From Calothrix sp. NIES-2100 (GTDB lineage: Bacteria; Cyanobacteriota; Cyanobacteriia; Cyanobacteriales; Nostocaceae), in assembly GCF_002368195.1 (NCBI RefSeq), contig NZ_AP018178.1:5236145-5300144 (forward strand): a DNA stretch of 64,000 nucleotides. The letters run 5' to 3'. Position 1 is the first letter of the stretch. Each line of letters starts with the position of its first letter. The translations under genes and the position numbers were made by a program. This document shows positions 17,302 to 26,962 of this stretch, in pieces. Under the pieces are notes generated by a model that saw nothing but the letters and a program-made list of their open reading frames with translations, was not told where the DNA came from and searched no databases.

Positions 17302-17508
17302 TTATTGTCCGCGTCCTGGCTTGCAATCTGCAAAACCTAACGCCTCTGTGTCAAGGAAACTAGCGATCGCCATCTCAATAACTGCTTCAACTGGATATTC
17401 AATTTCAGCAGCGCGAGTAATTAGAGCAGCTCGAATTTGTTCAGGTAAGCGTTCTAAGATGACTTCGGCATCAGCGGAAGAAAGTTGCTCCTGAAGTTTG
17501 GCTTGCAT
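17302..17508 (-). CDS. Small conserved-looking hypothetical protein
   Basis: A 68-residue protein. I chose the ATG at 17508 because GGAAAGG lies just upstream; the longer reading from 17601 lacks such a site. The sequence (LQEQLSSADAEVILERLPEQIRAALITRAAEIEYPVEAVIEMAIASFLD) is mostly helical and has the look of a small ribbon-helix-helix-like or antitoxin-type protein. That is only an impression. No toxin partner is adjacent on the same strand. Confidence 0.55.
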   Translation of the reverse strand: MQAKLQEQLSSADAEVILERLPEQIRAALITRAAEIEYPVEAVIEMAIASFLDTEALGFADCKPGRGQ

Positions 17509-17715
17509 AAGTTTACCTTTCCATTGGAATTTGGACGTTGTAAGGGGGTTCAGTGGCTCGCTGCAAGTAACCTTTGTATCCAGACTAAAATCTCGCGTCA
17601 ATCCGCTCCCAGCAAGTTATTAGTCTGCCATGAGCATCACTTACTCTACTACTTAATTTTGAATGTCTATAATATAACTGAATTCACAGATTTGCCATAT
17701 ATATACTTGAGTTGA

Positions 17716-18636
17716 ATGATGCAGCAATCTAATGCTCTACGAAGACTGGAAGAAATGCTTACTGAGGCAGTTAGCAATGGAGATAGAAATCAAGCATCTG
17801 GGCCTATCTTATTAAAGGTAATGAAGCTAAGTAATCAGCCCCAAAATATTGTGGATTTTTATGAGCTTTTGAATAAGGCTGAGGAGGAAGCGAGAACCAT
17901 AAGAAATAAAGCAAACATAAATAGATATCTACAGACAATAGAGGAACTGCATCACGTTTTTATTGTTAATCATGTGTGGAACACAAAATGGGAAACTTTT
18001 GCTACTTATATTAAGGATAAAGGTGTTCTCAATACACTAGATGCACTAGCATATTTTTTTAATGATCAGAATCCTGCAATATTTCTAGAGCAGGACTTTC
18101 TAGATAAACTCAAAAGTGAGTTCAGCAGTCTTTTGGAGAGAATTTTTGAATCTGATTTATCTAAAGAGCTAAAGAGGTTTTTGATAGAACGGATTGAAGA
18201 TATACTAAAAGCAATACGCAGATATTATATAGACGGGACTGAAGGGCTAGAAAAAGCTACTAAATTATTGGTGAGTGATTTAGTGATGGCAGAGCATAGC
18301 CTTAAGGATAATGACAAGAATAATCCCTTGTATAAACGTGTCAAAGCATGGGGCCTTAGCCTGCTCATATACATTGCGCCTAGCCCTTACGACATCATTG
18401 GTGCTGTTCCTGATATACATGATTTTTGGGTGCCTAAATTTGAAGAACTAGCTACAGGCCACAAGAAGGTTGAGCAGATAATTTGTGAAACCTCAACCAT
18501 TCAAGAAGCTTTTGAAAAGGCTTCAAACATATTTGAAAAGCAGCAACAAAAGAGGATTGCAGGTAGGGATCTAAAAGCTCTGCCTGCTTCTAAGGAAGAT
18601 TTGGAACTTACTACAGATGATAACAGCGATCGCTAA
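17716..18636 (+). CDS. Hypothetical protein, mostly helical
   Basis: A 306-residue soluble protein, rich in charged residues, with several long predicted helices (for example FEKASNIFEKQQQKRIAGRDLK near the end) and no signal peptide or membrane helix apart from one moderately hydrophobic patch (GLSLLIYIAPSPYDIIGAVPDIHDF). I do not recognise the family. Base composition is slightly more AT-rich than its neighbours and no ribosome-binding site is clear, which may indicate acquired DNA. It diverges from the small gene at 17302-17508. Confidence 0.6.
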   Translation: MMQQSNALRRLEEMLTEAVSNGDRNQASGPILLKVMKLSNQPQNIVDFYELLNKAEEEARTIRNKANINRYLQTIEELHHVFIVNHVWNTKWETFATYIKDKGVLNTLDALAYFFNDQNPAIFLEQDFLDKLKSEFSSLLERIFESDLSKELKRFLIERIEDILKAIRRYYIDGTEGLEKATKLLVSDLVMAEHSLKDNDKNNPLYKRVKAWGLSLLIYIAPSPYDIIGAVPDIHDFWVPKFEELATGHKKVEQIICETSTIQEAFEKASNIFEKQQQKRIAGRDLKALPASKEDLELTTDDNSDR

Positions 18637-18657
18637 ATATACATGAGTTCGACGGGT

Positions 18658-18695
18658 TGGAGTTGCGATCGCCTATTTACATAATTGCAACTCCA
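18658..18695. terminator. Stem-loop downstream of the 17716 gene
   Basis: TGGAGTTGC (18658-18666) pairs exactly with GCAACTCCA (18687-18695) around a 20-base loop that contains an HIP1-like GCGATCGC. It lies 21 bases after the stop codon. There is no T-run, so it may be only a repeat. Confidence 0.4.
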
Positions 18696-18738
18696 GCCAC
18701 AGCGGTATCGATGGTCCTGCTAAGAGCTAACATTTAGA

Positions 18739-19119
18739 TTAGACAATTTCCAGGCGAAAACGCTGAAATGCTCTAGCCGCTTCGGGGATTAACTCAATAT
18801 ACCAATAGCCATTTATTTCATCTTTAAACCAACTAATTATTGCTAGTGCTGGTTGTCCAAATTCATCATGTTCTAGTCCAAAAAATTTGCAGAACTTTGC
18901 ACCTAAATGACCTATTTGCCCAGGAGAGTCACCATCATATTCCGCAGCTTGGGATAATTGCCAAGTTCGTAATCTGCGATTGTCTTTCATAAAGTAACAA
19001 TGCTGATACAACTTATCCAAGATGGCTTTGTGTCCTGGAGTTAATCCTTCATAAATTGAGTAAAATGCCTCTAGATATTGTTCTTCTGAAGGAATATAAC
19101 GTTCAGCATCGTTTAACAT
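18739..19119 (-). CDS. Hypothetical protein
   Basis: A 126-residue soluble protein. ATG 19119 is preceded by a purine-rich GGAAGAAGAGA site, so I prefer it to the TTG at 19155. The sequence (TPGHKAILDKLYQHCYFMKDNRRLRTWQLSQAAEYD) looks helical and slightly like a winged-helix region, but no family is recognised. The C-terminus (WYIELIPEAARAFQRFRLEIV) is strand plus helix. It lies downstream of ahcY on the same strand, separated by the ahcY terminator. Confidence 0.6.
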   Translation of the reverse strand: MLNDAERYIPSEEQYLEAFYSIYEGLTPGHKAILDKLYQHCYFMKDNRRLRTWQLSQAAEYDGDSPGQIGHLGAKFCKFFGLEHDEFGQPALAIISWFKDEINGYWYIELIPEAARAFQRFRLEIV

Positions 19120-19211
19120 TCTCTTCTTCCCATTTTTTGATTTACCAGAATGCAATAATTAAGTAGCAATATGAGCCATAAATTTTATTGAACACTACTT
19201 AAACACATAAA

Positions 19212-19240
19212 AATGGGATAGGCAACTTGCCCATCCCATT
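19212..19240 (-). terminator. Intrinsic terminator of ahcY
   Basis: AATGGGAT...ATCCCATT with inner GGCAA/TTGCC, 13 pairs in all and a very short loop. On the minus strand it is followed by TTTTTATG and starts about 44 bases after the ahcY stop codon. This is a strong intrinsic terminator. Confidence 0.8.
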
Positions 19241-19283
19241 CAACAATTAAGTTATATCTGCAACCCTAAATTAAGGGTTAGCT

Positions 19284-20561
19284 TTAGGTTCCAGAAGTCC
19301 AAGAATTGGTGTACTCAATTTGGTCTGCTGTTAAGGTATCGATGTGAATTCCCAAAGCCTCTAATTTCAGGCGGGCAATTTCTTCATCCACAACTCTTGG
19401 AACTGAGTGTAAACCAGGTTCGAGTTTACCTTTGTTCTTCACTAGGTATTCCACTGCTAAAGCCTGGTTAGCAAAGCTCATATCCATAACGGCGCTGGGG
19501 TGTCCTTCCGCAGCGGCGAGGTTAATTAAGCGGCCTTCGCCTAAAACAATCACTGATTTGCCGCTTGGCAATTTATACTCTTCAGTGAAGGGACGTACTT
19601 GCTTGATTTCTTTAGCTTGATTAGCCAAGTATTTCAGGTCAAGTTCAATATCGAAGTGACCAGAGTTACAGACGATCGCGCCGTCTTTCATCGCGTCGAA
19701 ATGTTCACCACGAATTACGTGTTTGTTACCTGTAACTGTGATAAATAAGTCACCTTGAGATGCGGCTTCTGCCATTGGCAGGACGCGGAAACCATCCATT
19801 ACAGCTTCAATTGCCTTGATGGGGTCGATTTCGGTGACAATTACATTGGCACCTAAACCACGGGCGCGGAGTGCTGTACCTTTACCACACCAGCCATAAC
19901 CGACAACGACTATGCTTTTACCAGCCAGCAGGATATTTGTGGCGCGGATAATCCCGTCTAGGGTGGATTGCCCTGTACCATAGCGGTTATCAAAGAAATG
20001 CTTGGTGTCAGCATCGTTAACATTGACTGCGGGGAAGGTGAGAACGCCATCTCTGAACATGGCGCGTAGCCGCACAATTCCGGTTGTCGTTTCTTCGGTG
20101 GTACCAATCAAATCAGCAATTTGATGTTGGCGTTGCTGAATGAGGGTGGCAACGACATCACTACCATCATCAATAATGATGTTGGGGCGGTGGTCGAGAG
20201 CTATTTGGACGTGGCGGTTATAGGTTTCGTTATCTTCGCCTTTTTGGGCAAAAACGGGAATTTCATGATCGACAACGAGGCTAGCTGCTACGTCGTCTTG
20301 AGTTGAGAGGGGATTGCTAGCAATTAACACTGCATCTGCACCACCAGCTTTCAGCGCGATCGCTAAATGTGCTGTCTCTGTGGTAACGTGGGCACAAGCC
20401 ACTAGTCTCAGCCCTGCAAAGGGTTTTTCTTGAGCAAAGCGATCGCGGATTTGCCGTAAAACTGGCATTTCGCGTCCAGCCCATTCAATGCGCTGTCTTC
20501 CCAAGGGAGCTAGGGCGAGGTCTTTAACCTCGTGCTTTAATCGGGGAGAAGTTGCGGTCAT
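19284..20561 (-). CDS. ahcY: S-adenosyl-L-homocysteine hydrolase (adenosylhomocysteinase)
   Basis: A 425-residue cytosolic enzyme that splits S-adenosylhomocysteine to adenosine and homocysteine, removing the inhibitory by-product of methylation. The family motifs are clear: VACAHVTTETAHLAIAL, the NAD-binding VVVGYGWCGKGTALRA, VTEIDPIKAIEAVMDGF, FITVTGNKHVI and CNSGHFDIELD, with the C-terminal VDEEIARLKLEALGI. I chose ATG 20561 because GAGG lies about 10 bases upstream; the TTG just before it is not needed. It is monocistronic, with its own terminator. Confidence 0.97.
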   Translation of the reverse strand: MTATSPRLKHEVKDLALAPLGRQRIEWAGREMPVLRQIRDRFAQEKPFAGLRLVACAHVTTETAHLAIALKAGGADAVLIASNPLSTQDDVAASLVVDHEIPVFAQKGEDNETYNRHVQIALDHRPNIIIDDGSDVVATLIQQRQHQIADLIGTTEETTTGIVRLRAMFRDGVLTFPAVNVNDADTKHFFDNRYGTGQSTLDGIIRATNILLAGKSIVVVGYGWCGKGTALRARGLGANVIVTEIDPIKAIEAVMDGFRVLPMAEAASQGDLFITVTGNKHVIRGEHFDAMKDGAIVCNSGHFDIELDLKYLANQAKEIKQVRPFTEEYKLPSGKSVIVLGEGRLINLAAAEGHPSAVMDMSFANQALAVEYLVKNKGKLEPGLHSVPRVVDEEIARLKLEALGIHIDTLTADQIEYTNSWTSGT

Positions 20562-20590
20562 CAAATATGTCCTCTAAAAAGTCAAAAAAG

Positions 20591-20609
20591 GTACGTAACC
20601 TTTACGTAC
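20591..20609. promoter_or_regulatory. Inverted repeat upstream of ahcY (GTACGTAA-N3-TTACGTAC)
   Basis: A perfect 8-base inverted repeat with a 3-base spacer, 30 bases before the ahcY start codon. It could be a protein-binding operator or a small hairpin in the 5' leader. It differs from the repeat families seen elsewhere in this window, which favours a local regulatory role. Confidence 0.45.
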
Positions 20610-20738
20610 TCTAATAGATTATTCCACGACTGGCAATTTTTGGCTGTAATCGCCAAACACTAGTCGAAGGTTCTCTGAACTAGCTTGACGTTTGATCGCT
20701 CTTATGTCAACCGAAAGCTCAAGTGGAATGATGAATTT

Positions 20739-20900
20739 ATGAACATCAAATATGAATTTTTGAATTATAAAACAACTGCTGTTGCGCCGCTGGTTGTGAG
20801 CATATGTACTGCGTTTTTAATTTATACTTTTTTAATTTTTCCTTTATCCTGGATCAAAGTAATATCCAAAACTCCTGTAGTCCTTACAAACAGTAAATAA
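20739..20900 (+). CDS. Possible small membrane protein
   Basis: A 53-residue ORF from ATG 20739 with one hydrophobic stretch (VAPLVVSICTAFLIYTFLIFPLSWI). The only Shine-Dalgarno-like sequence (GGAATGATG) is weak. It ends 160 bases before the mechanosensitive channel gene, on the same strand. It may be real or chance. Confidence 0.3.
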   Translation: MNIKYEFLNYKTTAVAPLVVSICTAFLIYTFLIFPLSWIKVISKTPVVLTNSK

Positions 20901-21060
20901 AGTATGATGTCATCTGCCTAAAGATAGATAATAAGCAAATTCAAAAACATCTCACCTCAAAAGACAAATTAAACTTTAGATAGGTACATTTACTTAAATT
21001 TATTGTGGAGGATAGCAGGGGAGGAATTCAACAGAAGATTTTACGCAAGGAGGTGTTGGA

Positions 21061-22677
21061 GTGCGCTTTAAATTTTTGGCGCTGATGAGTTCAATGGCGA
21101 TCGCCGTTGTCTCAGTACCCAAAGCTACAGCCCAAATTCCCTTTTTACCTAACTTGCCAACTCCTAGTAGTGTAAGTAAAGATTCAGACAATAGAATTGT
21201 TAATGGCTGGATCTATTTAGACGGTCGCAGGTTGTTTCAAATAGCAGCAACCAGAAGCAATTTTCCAGAGCGATCGCAAAATATTCAACAAAACTTGAAT
21301 GAAATTAGCCAAAATTACCTGCGTTCATCTGCACAAACCATCAATGTCCAGGTAGAAAAAGTCAAAGAAGTCCCTGTAATTACCATCAACGGTCAATACC
21401 TGATGACCGTTACTTCTGAAGACGCAAGACTGCGAGAGGAAGATGCAACACTTACAGCCAATCAAATCACAGATACTTTGCAAGAAGCCTTGCAAAGAGC
21501 TAAACAAGAGCGAAATACGCAATACATCATCGATCAGGGTAAAATAGCAGCTGCGATCGCAGTGGCAATGCTCTTGGCTAGTTGGGGTGTCTATAGTTGG
21601 CAGCGTCGTTCTTCAGGACATACAATCAATCCTACTCCCCCGGCTTCTCGCCAAACCCAACAAATTACTACTCAACTCAAACAACAGCAACATCAGCATT
21701 TACACGAAGTTAAAAAACGCCTGTTTCAGCTATCTCAAACAGGAATTTGGGGAGGTGGTACTTTTATCATCTTAGGTCTATTCCCCTACACGCGAGTTTG
21801 GCAATTAGCAATTCTCTCAGCTGCGCAAATTCCCCTGAGATTGGGTATTGTAGCGCTGGGAACTTATGTAGCGATCCGTTTTAGCTACGCTTTGATTGAC
21901 CGCTTTACCTCCACTCTCATCAGCAGCGGTGCTTTATTTAACTCCGATACTTCCGAACGGTTACAATTACGTGTTTCTACGTTTTCTGGCGTAACTAAAA
22001 GTATTGCAACTATTACCTGTGTGACAGTTGGCTTTTTCCTAGCACTCATCGCTTTGGGGATAGATATCGTCCCCTTATTAGCGGGTGCGAGTCTGGTGGG
22101 TGTTGCAGTTTCCCTAGCTTCGCAAAACCTGATTAAAGATGCGATTAACGGCTTTTTGATTATCCTAGAAGACCAGTACGCTTTAGGCGATGTGATTAAT
22201 GTCGGAACAGTGGGAGGTTTAGTAGAAAATCTGAATTTGCGGATGACTCAAGTCCGGGATTCCGAAGGGCGGTTAATCACTATTCCCAATAGTGAAATCA
22301 AAATCGTTGCAAATCTTTCTAGCCGTTGGTCAAGAGCCGATTTAACCATTCCCGTAGACTACCAAGCTAATATCGACGAAGTTCTGAAGATAATTAGCAC
22401 TGTTGCTATGGATATGGATGAAGATCCATTATGGCAGCATCAGATTGTCGAAACACCAAAAGTTTTGGGAGTTGATAATTTTGGCGATCGCGGTTTAATT
22501 ATTCGTGTCTGGATTAAAACTCAGCCACTCAAACAATGGGATGTGGCGCGGGAATACCGCCGTCGTCTCAAAATCGCCTTTGATCAAGCCGGAATCACTA
22601 TTCCTGTACCTCAACAAGCGATTTGGATCAATGATGCGCAATTGCAGCAACTCCAGGAGAATGGCAAAGCTAATTAG
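21061..22677 (+). CDS. MscS-family mechanosensitive ion channel
   Basis: A 538-residue protein. An N-terminal signal segment (about residues 6-22) leads to a periplasmic domain of about 130 residues. A TM helix follows at about 160-178, then more TM helices at about 235-300, and the conserved pore/beta domain of MscS (VPLLAGASLVGVAVSLASQNLIKD, then GFLIILEDQYALGDVINVG and LRMTQVRDSEGRLITIPNSEI). It would open on membrane tension to release solutes on osmotic down-shock. The GTG start at 21061 is supported by AAGGAGG 9 bases upstream. Confidence 0.92.
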   Translation: MRFKFLALMSSMAIAVVSVPKATAQIPFLPNLPTPSSVSKDSDNRIVNGWIYLDGRRLFQIAATRSNFPERSQNIQQNLNEISQNYLRSSAQTINVQVEKVKEVPVITINGQYLMTVTSEDARLREEDATLTANQITDTLQEALQRAKQERNTQYIIDQGKIAAAIAVAMLLASWGVYSWQRRSSGHTINPTPPASRQTQQITTQLKQQQHQHLHEVKKRLFQLSQTGIWGGGTFIILGLFPYTRVWQLAILSAAQIPLRLGIVALGTYVAIRFSYALIDRFTSTLISSGALFNSDTSERLQLRVSTFSGVTKSIATITCVTVGFFLALIALGIDIVPLLAGASLVGVAVSLASQNLIKDAINGFLIILEDQYALGDVINVGTVGGLVENLNLRMTQVRDSEGRLITIPNSEIKIVANLSSRWSRADLTIPVDYQANIDEVLKIISTVAMDMDEDPLWQHQIVETPKVLGVDNFGDRGLIIRVWIKTQPLKQWDVAREYRRRLKIAFDQAGITIPVPQQAIWINDAQLQQLQENGKAN

Positions 22678-22710
22678 TCATTAGTCATTGGTCATTTGTC
22701 ATTTGTCATA
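22675..22710. repeat. GTCATTG/GTCATTT heptamer repeats
   Basis: About five tandem units directly overlapping the stop codon of the MscS gene. Same family as at 871-960. Confidence 0.85.
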
Positions 22711-23271
22711 ATTTATACGACAAATGTATTTGTAGGGGCGGGAAAACCCCCATTGGTGTCAACTTAAGTCAAAACGCTTATTCCACAGGCATTTTACCCC
22801 ACCCCTCAATCCCCTCCCCGTAAACGGGGAGGGGACGTTTTGGCTTTTAGACAAAACTGGGGTGGGGTAGCGCGGATCTTGGTGCTACGTGATTTTGTAT
22901 CAAATCATATCTTGGCAAGGGTTTCACGTTAAGTTGACACGTATGGGTTTCCCCGCCCTTCAGGACAATTTTTTGAACCGCAGAGGACGCAGAGGGTAAT
23001 CAGTTTTGCTAACTCCGAATTTAGGATTTGTGTGTACACCGCAGCTTTATAGGAGAGAGGTTTAGCAGAGAGATGAATTGAGGGAAAGTTTCATTTTTCT
23101 TTGAAGTTGACAAAAATCTTTCAGCCAACAAGAAAAAACTCATCATTATATTGTTAATTTTTGTAAAATTGAAGTCTTCAAGACTAGAATAGCAAGATGT
23201 AGATAGCTAAACTAACAATAAGTACATCTTTACTGTTAATCATTAAAAGTTAATGTGGCCCAATAGCCTCA
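22678..23271. other. Intergenic region rich in repeats
   Basis: 594 bases without a gene. After the heptamers it contains GTAGGGGCGGG (22731-22741), the G/C-rich palindrome at 22811-22834 and a CCGCAGAGGACGCAGAGG direct repeat near 22978-22995. An AT-rich promoter-like stretch lies before sbcC. Confidence 0.6.
22811..22834. repeat. C/G-rich palindrome (CCCCTCCCCGT-AA-ACGGGGAGGGG)
   Basis: 11-base perfect arms around a 2-base loop, flanked by CCCCACCCCTCAAT and, downstream, GGGGTGGGG. It could act as a terminator after the MscS gene, but the flanks show it belongs to an interspersed repeat. Confidence 0.6.
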
Positions 23272-26200
23272 ATGATCCCAGTACAACTAATTCTTAAAAA
23301 TTTCCTCAGTTATCGTGATGCAACTTTAGATTTCCGGGGTTTGCATACAGCTTGTATTTGTGGTTCCAATGGTGCGGGTAAATCTTCCCTTCTGGAAGCA
23401 ATCACTTGGGCAATTTGGGGTGAAAGCCGCGCCGCTGCTGAAGATGATGTGATTCATTCAGGATCTAAAGAAGTTCGGGTTGATTTCACTTTCCAAAGTA
23501 ATCAGCAAAAATACCGGGTAATTCGCACCCGTGTACGGAGTGGAACTAGTGCTTTGGAATTTCAAATCGAAACGCCTTCTGGTTTTCGCCCGCTGACAGG
23601 TAAAGGAGTCAGAGCCACCCAAGATTTGATTTTAGAACATATCAAGCTGGATTACGATACTTTTATTAATTCTGCCTACCTGCGTCAAGGTCGGGCGGAT
23701 GAATTTATGCTCAAGCGTCCGGCTGAACGCAAGGAGATTTTAGCAGAGTTATTAAAACTCAATCAGTATGATGATTTGGAAGAACGAGCAAAGGAATCAT
23801 CCCGTCAGTTTAAAGCACGGGCGGAGGAATTGGAGCGTTCTTTAGAGTCGATTAAAATTCAGTTACAACAACGGGAGACTACTCAAGCCCAAAAAGCCGA
23901 GTTAGAAGCAGAACATAACCAACTGCAACAGGTGCAAGCTTTTGAGACGATTCAATTACAAAGTTTGCAAGTTGTCCAGCACCAACGGCAAACTAAAGTT
24001 GAACAACTGAGTTTTGTAAGACAGCAATACCAAAATCTTACCCAAGATTGCGATCGCCTCCAACAAGAACAGTTAGCTGTTAAAAGTCAAATCTCCGAAT
24101 TAGAAAAGATATTAAGTCAAGAAGCCGAAATTAAAGCCGGATATCTTCATTATCAAAATCTGCAATCGCAAGAAGAAGCTTTTGCTACCAAATTTGTAGA
24201 ATATAGCCGCGCTGGGCAAACTCGTCAACAAAAGCAACAGCAACTAAGCAAACAAATTCAGGAAATTGAACGCCAACTGCAACAAGCCCAAGCCCAATTA
24301 GAAGCTTTGCAGCAACAAGAGCGAGAAATTCAGCAAACGCTGACAAAATCCGCTGAGGTGGAAACTGCTTTAGCCCAACTCACAGCAGCACGTCAACGGG
24401 TAGCGCATTTCGATCAACTGCAAATGCAGGTGAGTCCCTTATTGCAACAACGCGCAACTTTACAAAGCCAACTCGATAGATTTCATGCGGGTTTGGTGGC
24501 GCGGATTGAACAGCTAGCAACGACAGAAAATCAACTCCAACGCCAGCAACATCGCCAACCGCAACTCCAACAAGCAGTGATGGATGTGGCGATTCAAATT
24601 GAAGAATTGGAGAAAAAGCGGGTTTATTTGCAACGAGTCCAAGAAAAAGGACAGGAAAGGCGACATTTTATTGAACGGCTGCAAGCGCATCAACGAGATT
24701 ATGAGAAACTCATGGGAGAATTAGAGCAAAAACTGCAAATGCTCCAAAATCCCAATGCGCTGTGTCCATTGTGTGAACGTCCCCTTGATGAACATCACTG
24801 GAACCGAGTGGTGGAAAAAACTGAAGAAGAGTTAAAAGATACACAGGGTCAATTTTGGGTAGTCCGAGAACAAATGGCTGTATCGGACAGAGAGATTCAA
24901 GTGCTTAGGCAAGAATACAGAGATATATCTCAACAGTTAGCAACTTATGATACTTTGCGCGAACAACGGGGACAGTTAGCCGCCCAACTAGAAGCTACCA
25001 GCGATGTGCAACAACAACTACAACAAATTGCGCTGGAAAGACAACATTTAGAGCGATCGCTACAATTAGGTGATTACGCCCCAGATAAACAAGCTGAACT
25101 GCGGCAATTAGACCAATATCTGCAACAACTCAATTATAATGAGCAAGATCATGCCCTAGCGCGGAGTGAAGTCGAGCGCTGGCGGTGGGCAGAAATTAAA
25201 CTCCAGCAGATTAAAGACGCAAATAAGCGCCAAACCCAACTCGCAGCCCGCAAACCAGAGCTAGAAGCTGCTATTGCCCAATTGAGAACGAGAATCGAGC
25301 AAGAACACACTGATTCTGACTGTGCCAGAGAAATAGCCGCCCTCGATCGTTATATTACAGAACTCGGCTACAGTTCTGAGCAGCACAATCAATTGCGGAT
25401 GGCTGTCAGACAAAATCAATCTTGGCAGTTACGCCATCAACAGATGTTATCAGCCCAGCAGCAATATCCGCAACTCCAGACGCGATCGCAAGAATTAGCA
25501 GCAGCCAAAACTGCGCGATTGGCTGAACGGCAAATACTAGCTAGCCAAATCGACAGTATTCAACAACAGTTAGAGGAAACTGCTAACCCGACTGCGCAAA
25601 TTCAAGCTTTAGAACAGCAACTGCAAGTACGCAGACGACTACTCGATGAACAATTAGCCAAATTAGGGCGTTTAGAACAGTTGGCGGTGCAACTCGAAGC
25701 CTTACAAGTTCAGTACGAACAACAGCAGCAGCAATTGCTTTCTTGCAAGCAGCAACAGCGTGTATATCAGGAATTAGCCCAGGCGTTTGGTAAAAATGGC
25801 ATCCAAGCACTGATGATAGAAAACGTGTTGCCGCAATTGGAAGCTGAGACGAATCAATTACTTTCTCGCCTCAGCGCCAATCAGCTTCATGTGCAATTTA
25901 TTACCCAAAAAGCTGGACGCAATGGGAAATCAACCAAGAAAAATGTCAAGCTGATAGATACTCTAGACATTTTAATTGCCGATGCGAGAGGCACAAGGGC
26001 TTATGAAACATACTCTGGTGGGGAAGCTTTTAGAATTAACTTTGCCATTCGCCTCGCCCTGGCGAAATTATTGGCACAGCGGGCGGGGGCGGCGTTGCAA
26101 TTGTTGATTGTCGATGAAGGTTTTGGTACTCAAGATGCAGAAGGATGCGATCGCTTGATTGCCGCGATTAATGCGATCGCCTCCGATTTTGCCTGCATCC

Positions 26201-26298
26201 TCACCGTTACCCATATGCCCCACCTCAAAGAAGCTTTTCAAGCCCGGATTGAAGTCAATAAAAATCAACAAGGTTCACAAGTACGGTTGTTAATTTAA
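23272..26298 (+). CDS. sbcC: SbcC/Rad50-like nuclease-complex ATPase
   Basis: A 1008-residue SMC-like ATPase, the partner of the SbcD nuclease, which trims hairpins and blocked DNA ends. The N-terminal Walker A is GSNGAGKSS (about residue 36), followed by two long coiled coils very rich in Gln and Glu (about 170-480 and 520-850). They are joined by a zinc-hook CxxC (ALCPLCERPL, about residue 498). The C-terminus has the ABC signature (YSGGEAFRINFAIRLALAKLL) and Walker B (LQLLIVDEGFGTQD). The length is normal for the family. sbcD is not adjacent. Several HIP1 octamers are inside the gene. Confidence 0.95.
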   Translation: MIPVQLILKNFLSYRDATLDFRGLHTACICGSNGAGKSSLLEAITWAIWGESRAAAEDDVIHSGSKEVRVDFTFQSNQQKYRVIRTRVRSGTSALEFQIETPSGFRPLTGKGVRATQDLILEHIKLDYDTFINSAYLRQGRADEFMLKRPAERKEILAELLKLNQYDDLEERAKESSRQFKARAEELERSLESIKIQLQQRETTQAQKAELEAEHNQLQQVQAFETIQLQSLQVVQHQRQTKVEQLSFVRQQYQNLTQDCDRLQQEQLAVKSQISELEKILSQEAEIKAGYLHYQNLQSQEEAFATKFVEYSRAGQTRQQKQQQLSKQIQEIERQLQQAQAQLEALQQQEREIQQTLTKSAEVETALAQLTAARQRVAHFDQLQMQVSPLLQQRATLQSQLDRFHAGLVARIEQLATTENQLQRQQHRQPQLQQAVMDVAIQIEELEKKRVYLQRVQEKGQERRHFIERLQAHQRDYEKLMGELEQKLQMLQNPNALCPLCERPLDEHHWNRVVEKTEEELKDTQGQFWVVREQMAVSDREIQVLRQEYRDISQQLATYDTLREQRGQLAAQLEATSDVQQQLQQIALERQHLERSLQLGDYAPDKQAELRQLDQYLQQLNYNEQDHALARSEVERWRWAEIKLQQIKDANKRQTQLAARKPELEAAIAQLRTRIEQEHTDSDCAREIAALDRYITELGYSSEQHNQLRMAVRQNQSWQLRHQQMLSAQQQYPQLQTRSQELAAAKTARLAERQILASQIDSIQQQLEETANPTAQIQALEQQLQVRRRLLDEQLAKLGRLEQLAVQLEALQVQYEQQQQQLLSCKQQQRVYQELAQAFGKNGIQALMIENVLPQLEAETNQLLSRLSANQLHVQFITQKAGRNGKSTKKNVKLIDTLDILIADARGTRAYETYSGGEAFRINFAIRLALAKLLAQRAGAALQLLIVDEGFGTQDAEGCDRLIAAINAIASDFACILTVTHMPHLKEAFQARIEVNKNQQGSQVRLLI

Positions 26299-26962
26299 AT
26301 TTCGGGCAGGAGAAATTGTCATACCCTGATTGTGGGTGCGATCGCATCAACAACAATACCAAATTTGTAGGGTACTTCAGGAGATAATACAAATCTTGCA
26401 CTATAAATGTCTAGAAATGATAACAAATTGGCACAGATAATATTGTTTGAGAATCTACAGAACAGCCTTGTGTGAAAGGTAATTACGAATTACGAATTAC
26501 ATGGTGTAGGACTCATATTTGATTTTTGAACCAACCACAAACCGCGTATTAATCAAGGCTTTTAATTGTAAATATAAAATTATTATTACATTTGAGCAAA
26601 ATGTATATAAATTATGTTTATCAATTTAAGTAAAAATTATATTAAGATTTGCAAATTTTATCTAATATTAAGTTAATAATATTAAAACCTTAGAGATTTA
26701 ATATAAAAGGTTTATTTAATCTAAGTGAGATTTTATATATAAGTTAATTTCTTTTACAAAACTGAAATTAGCCAGGAATAATATAATATTTTATTATTCG
26801 CAAACTCACAATCATGAGAGTAAATTTAAAACATGACTTAGGCATCAATCCAATTGCTGAAAACACAAGCTGAAACATAATAATTGTAAAAATTATATTT
26901 TATTTGTAATATCTATATAGGGAAAATGTGGATTGGCGACATATTAAAACAGGTGATTGATT
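26299..26962. other. AT-rich intergenic region
   Basis: 664 bases without a supported gene. Only a short AATTACGAATTACGAATTAC repeat (about 26480-26500) and long A/T-rich stretches (26570-26900) are visible. It probably contains the promoter of the diguanylate cyclase/phosphodiesterase gene. Confidence 0.5.

Larger units (their letters stand above)
20562..21060. other. Divergent gap between ahcY and the MscS gene
   Basis: This 499-base region should contain both promoters, the inverted repeat at 20591 and one possible small membrane-protein gene (20739-20900). The stretch 20900-21040 is AT-rich with no clear motif. Confidence 0.5.
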
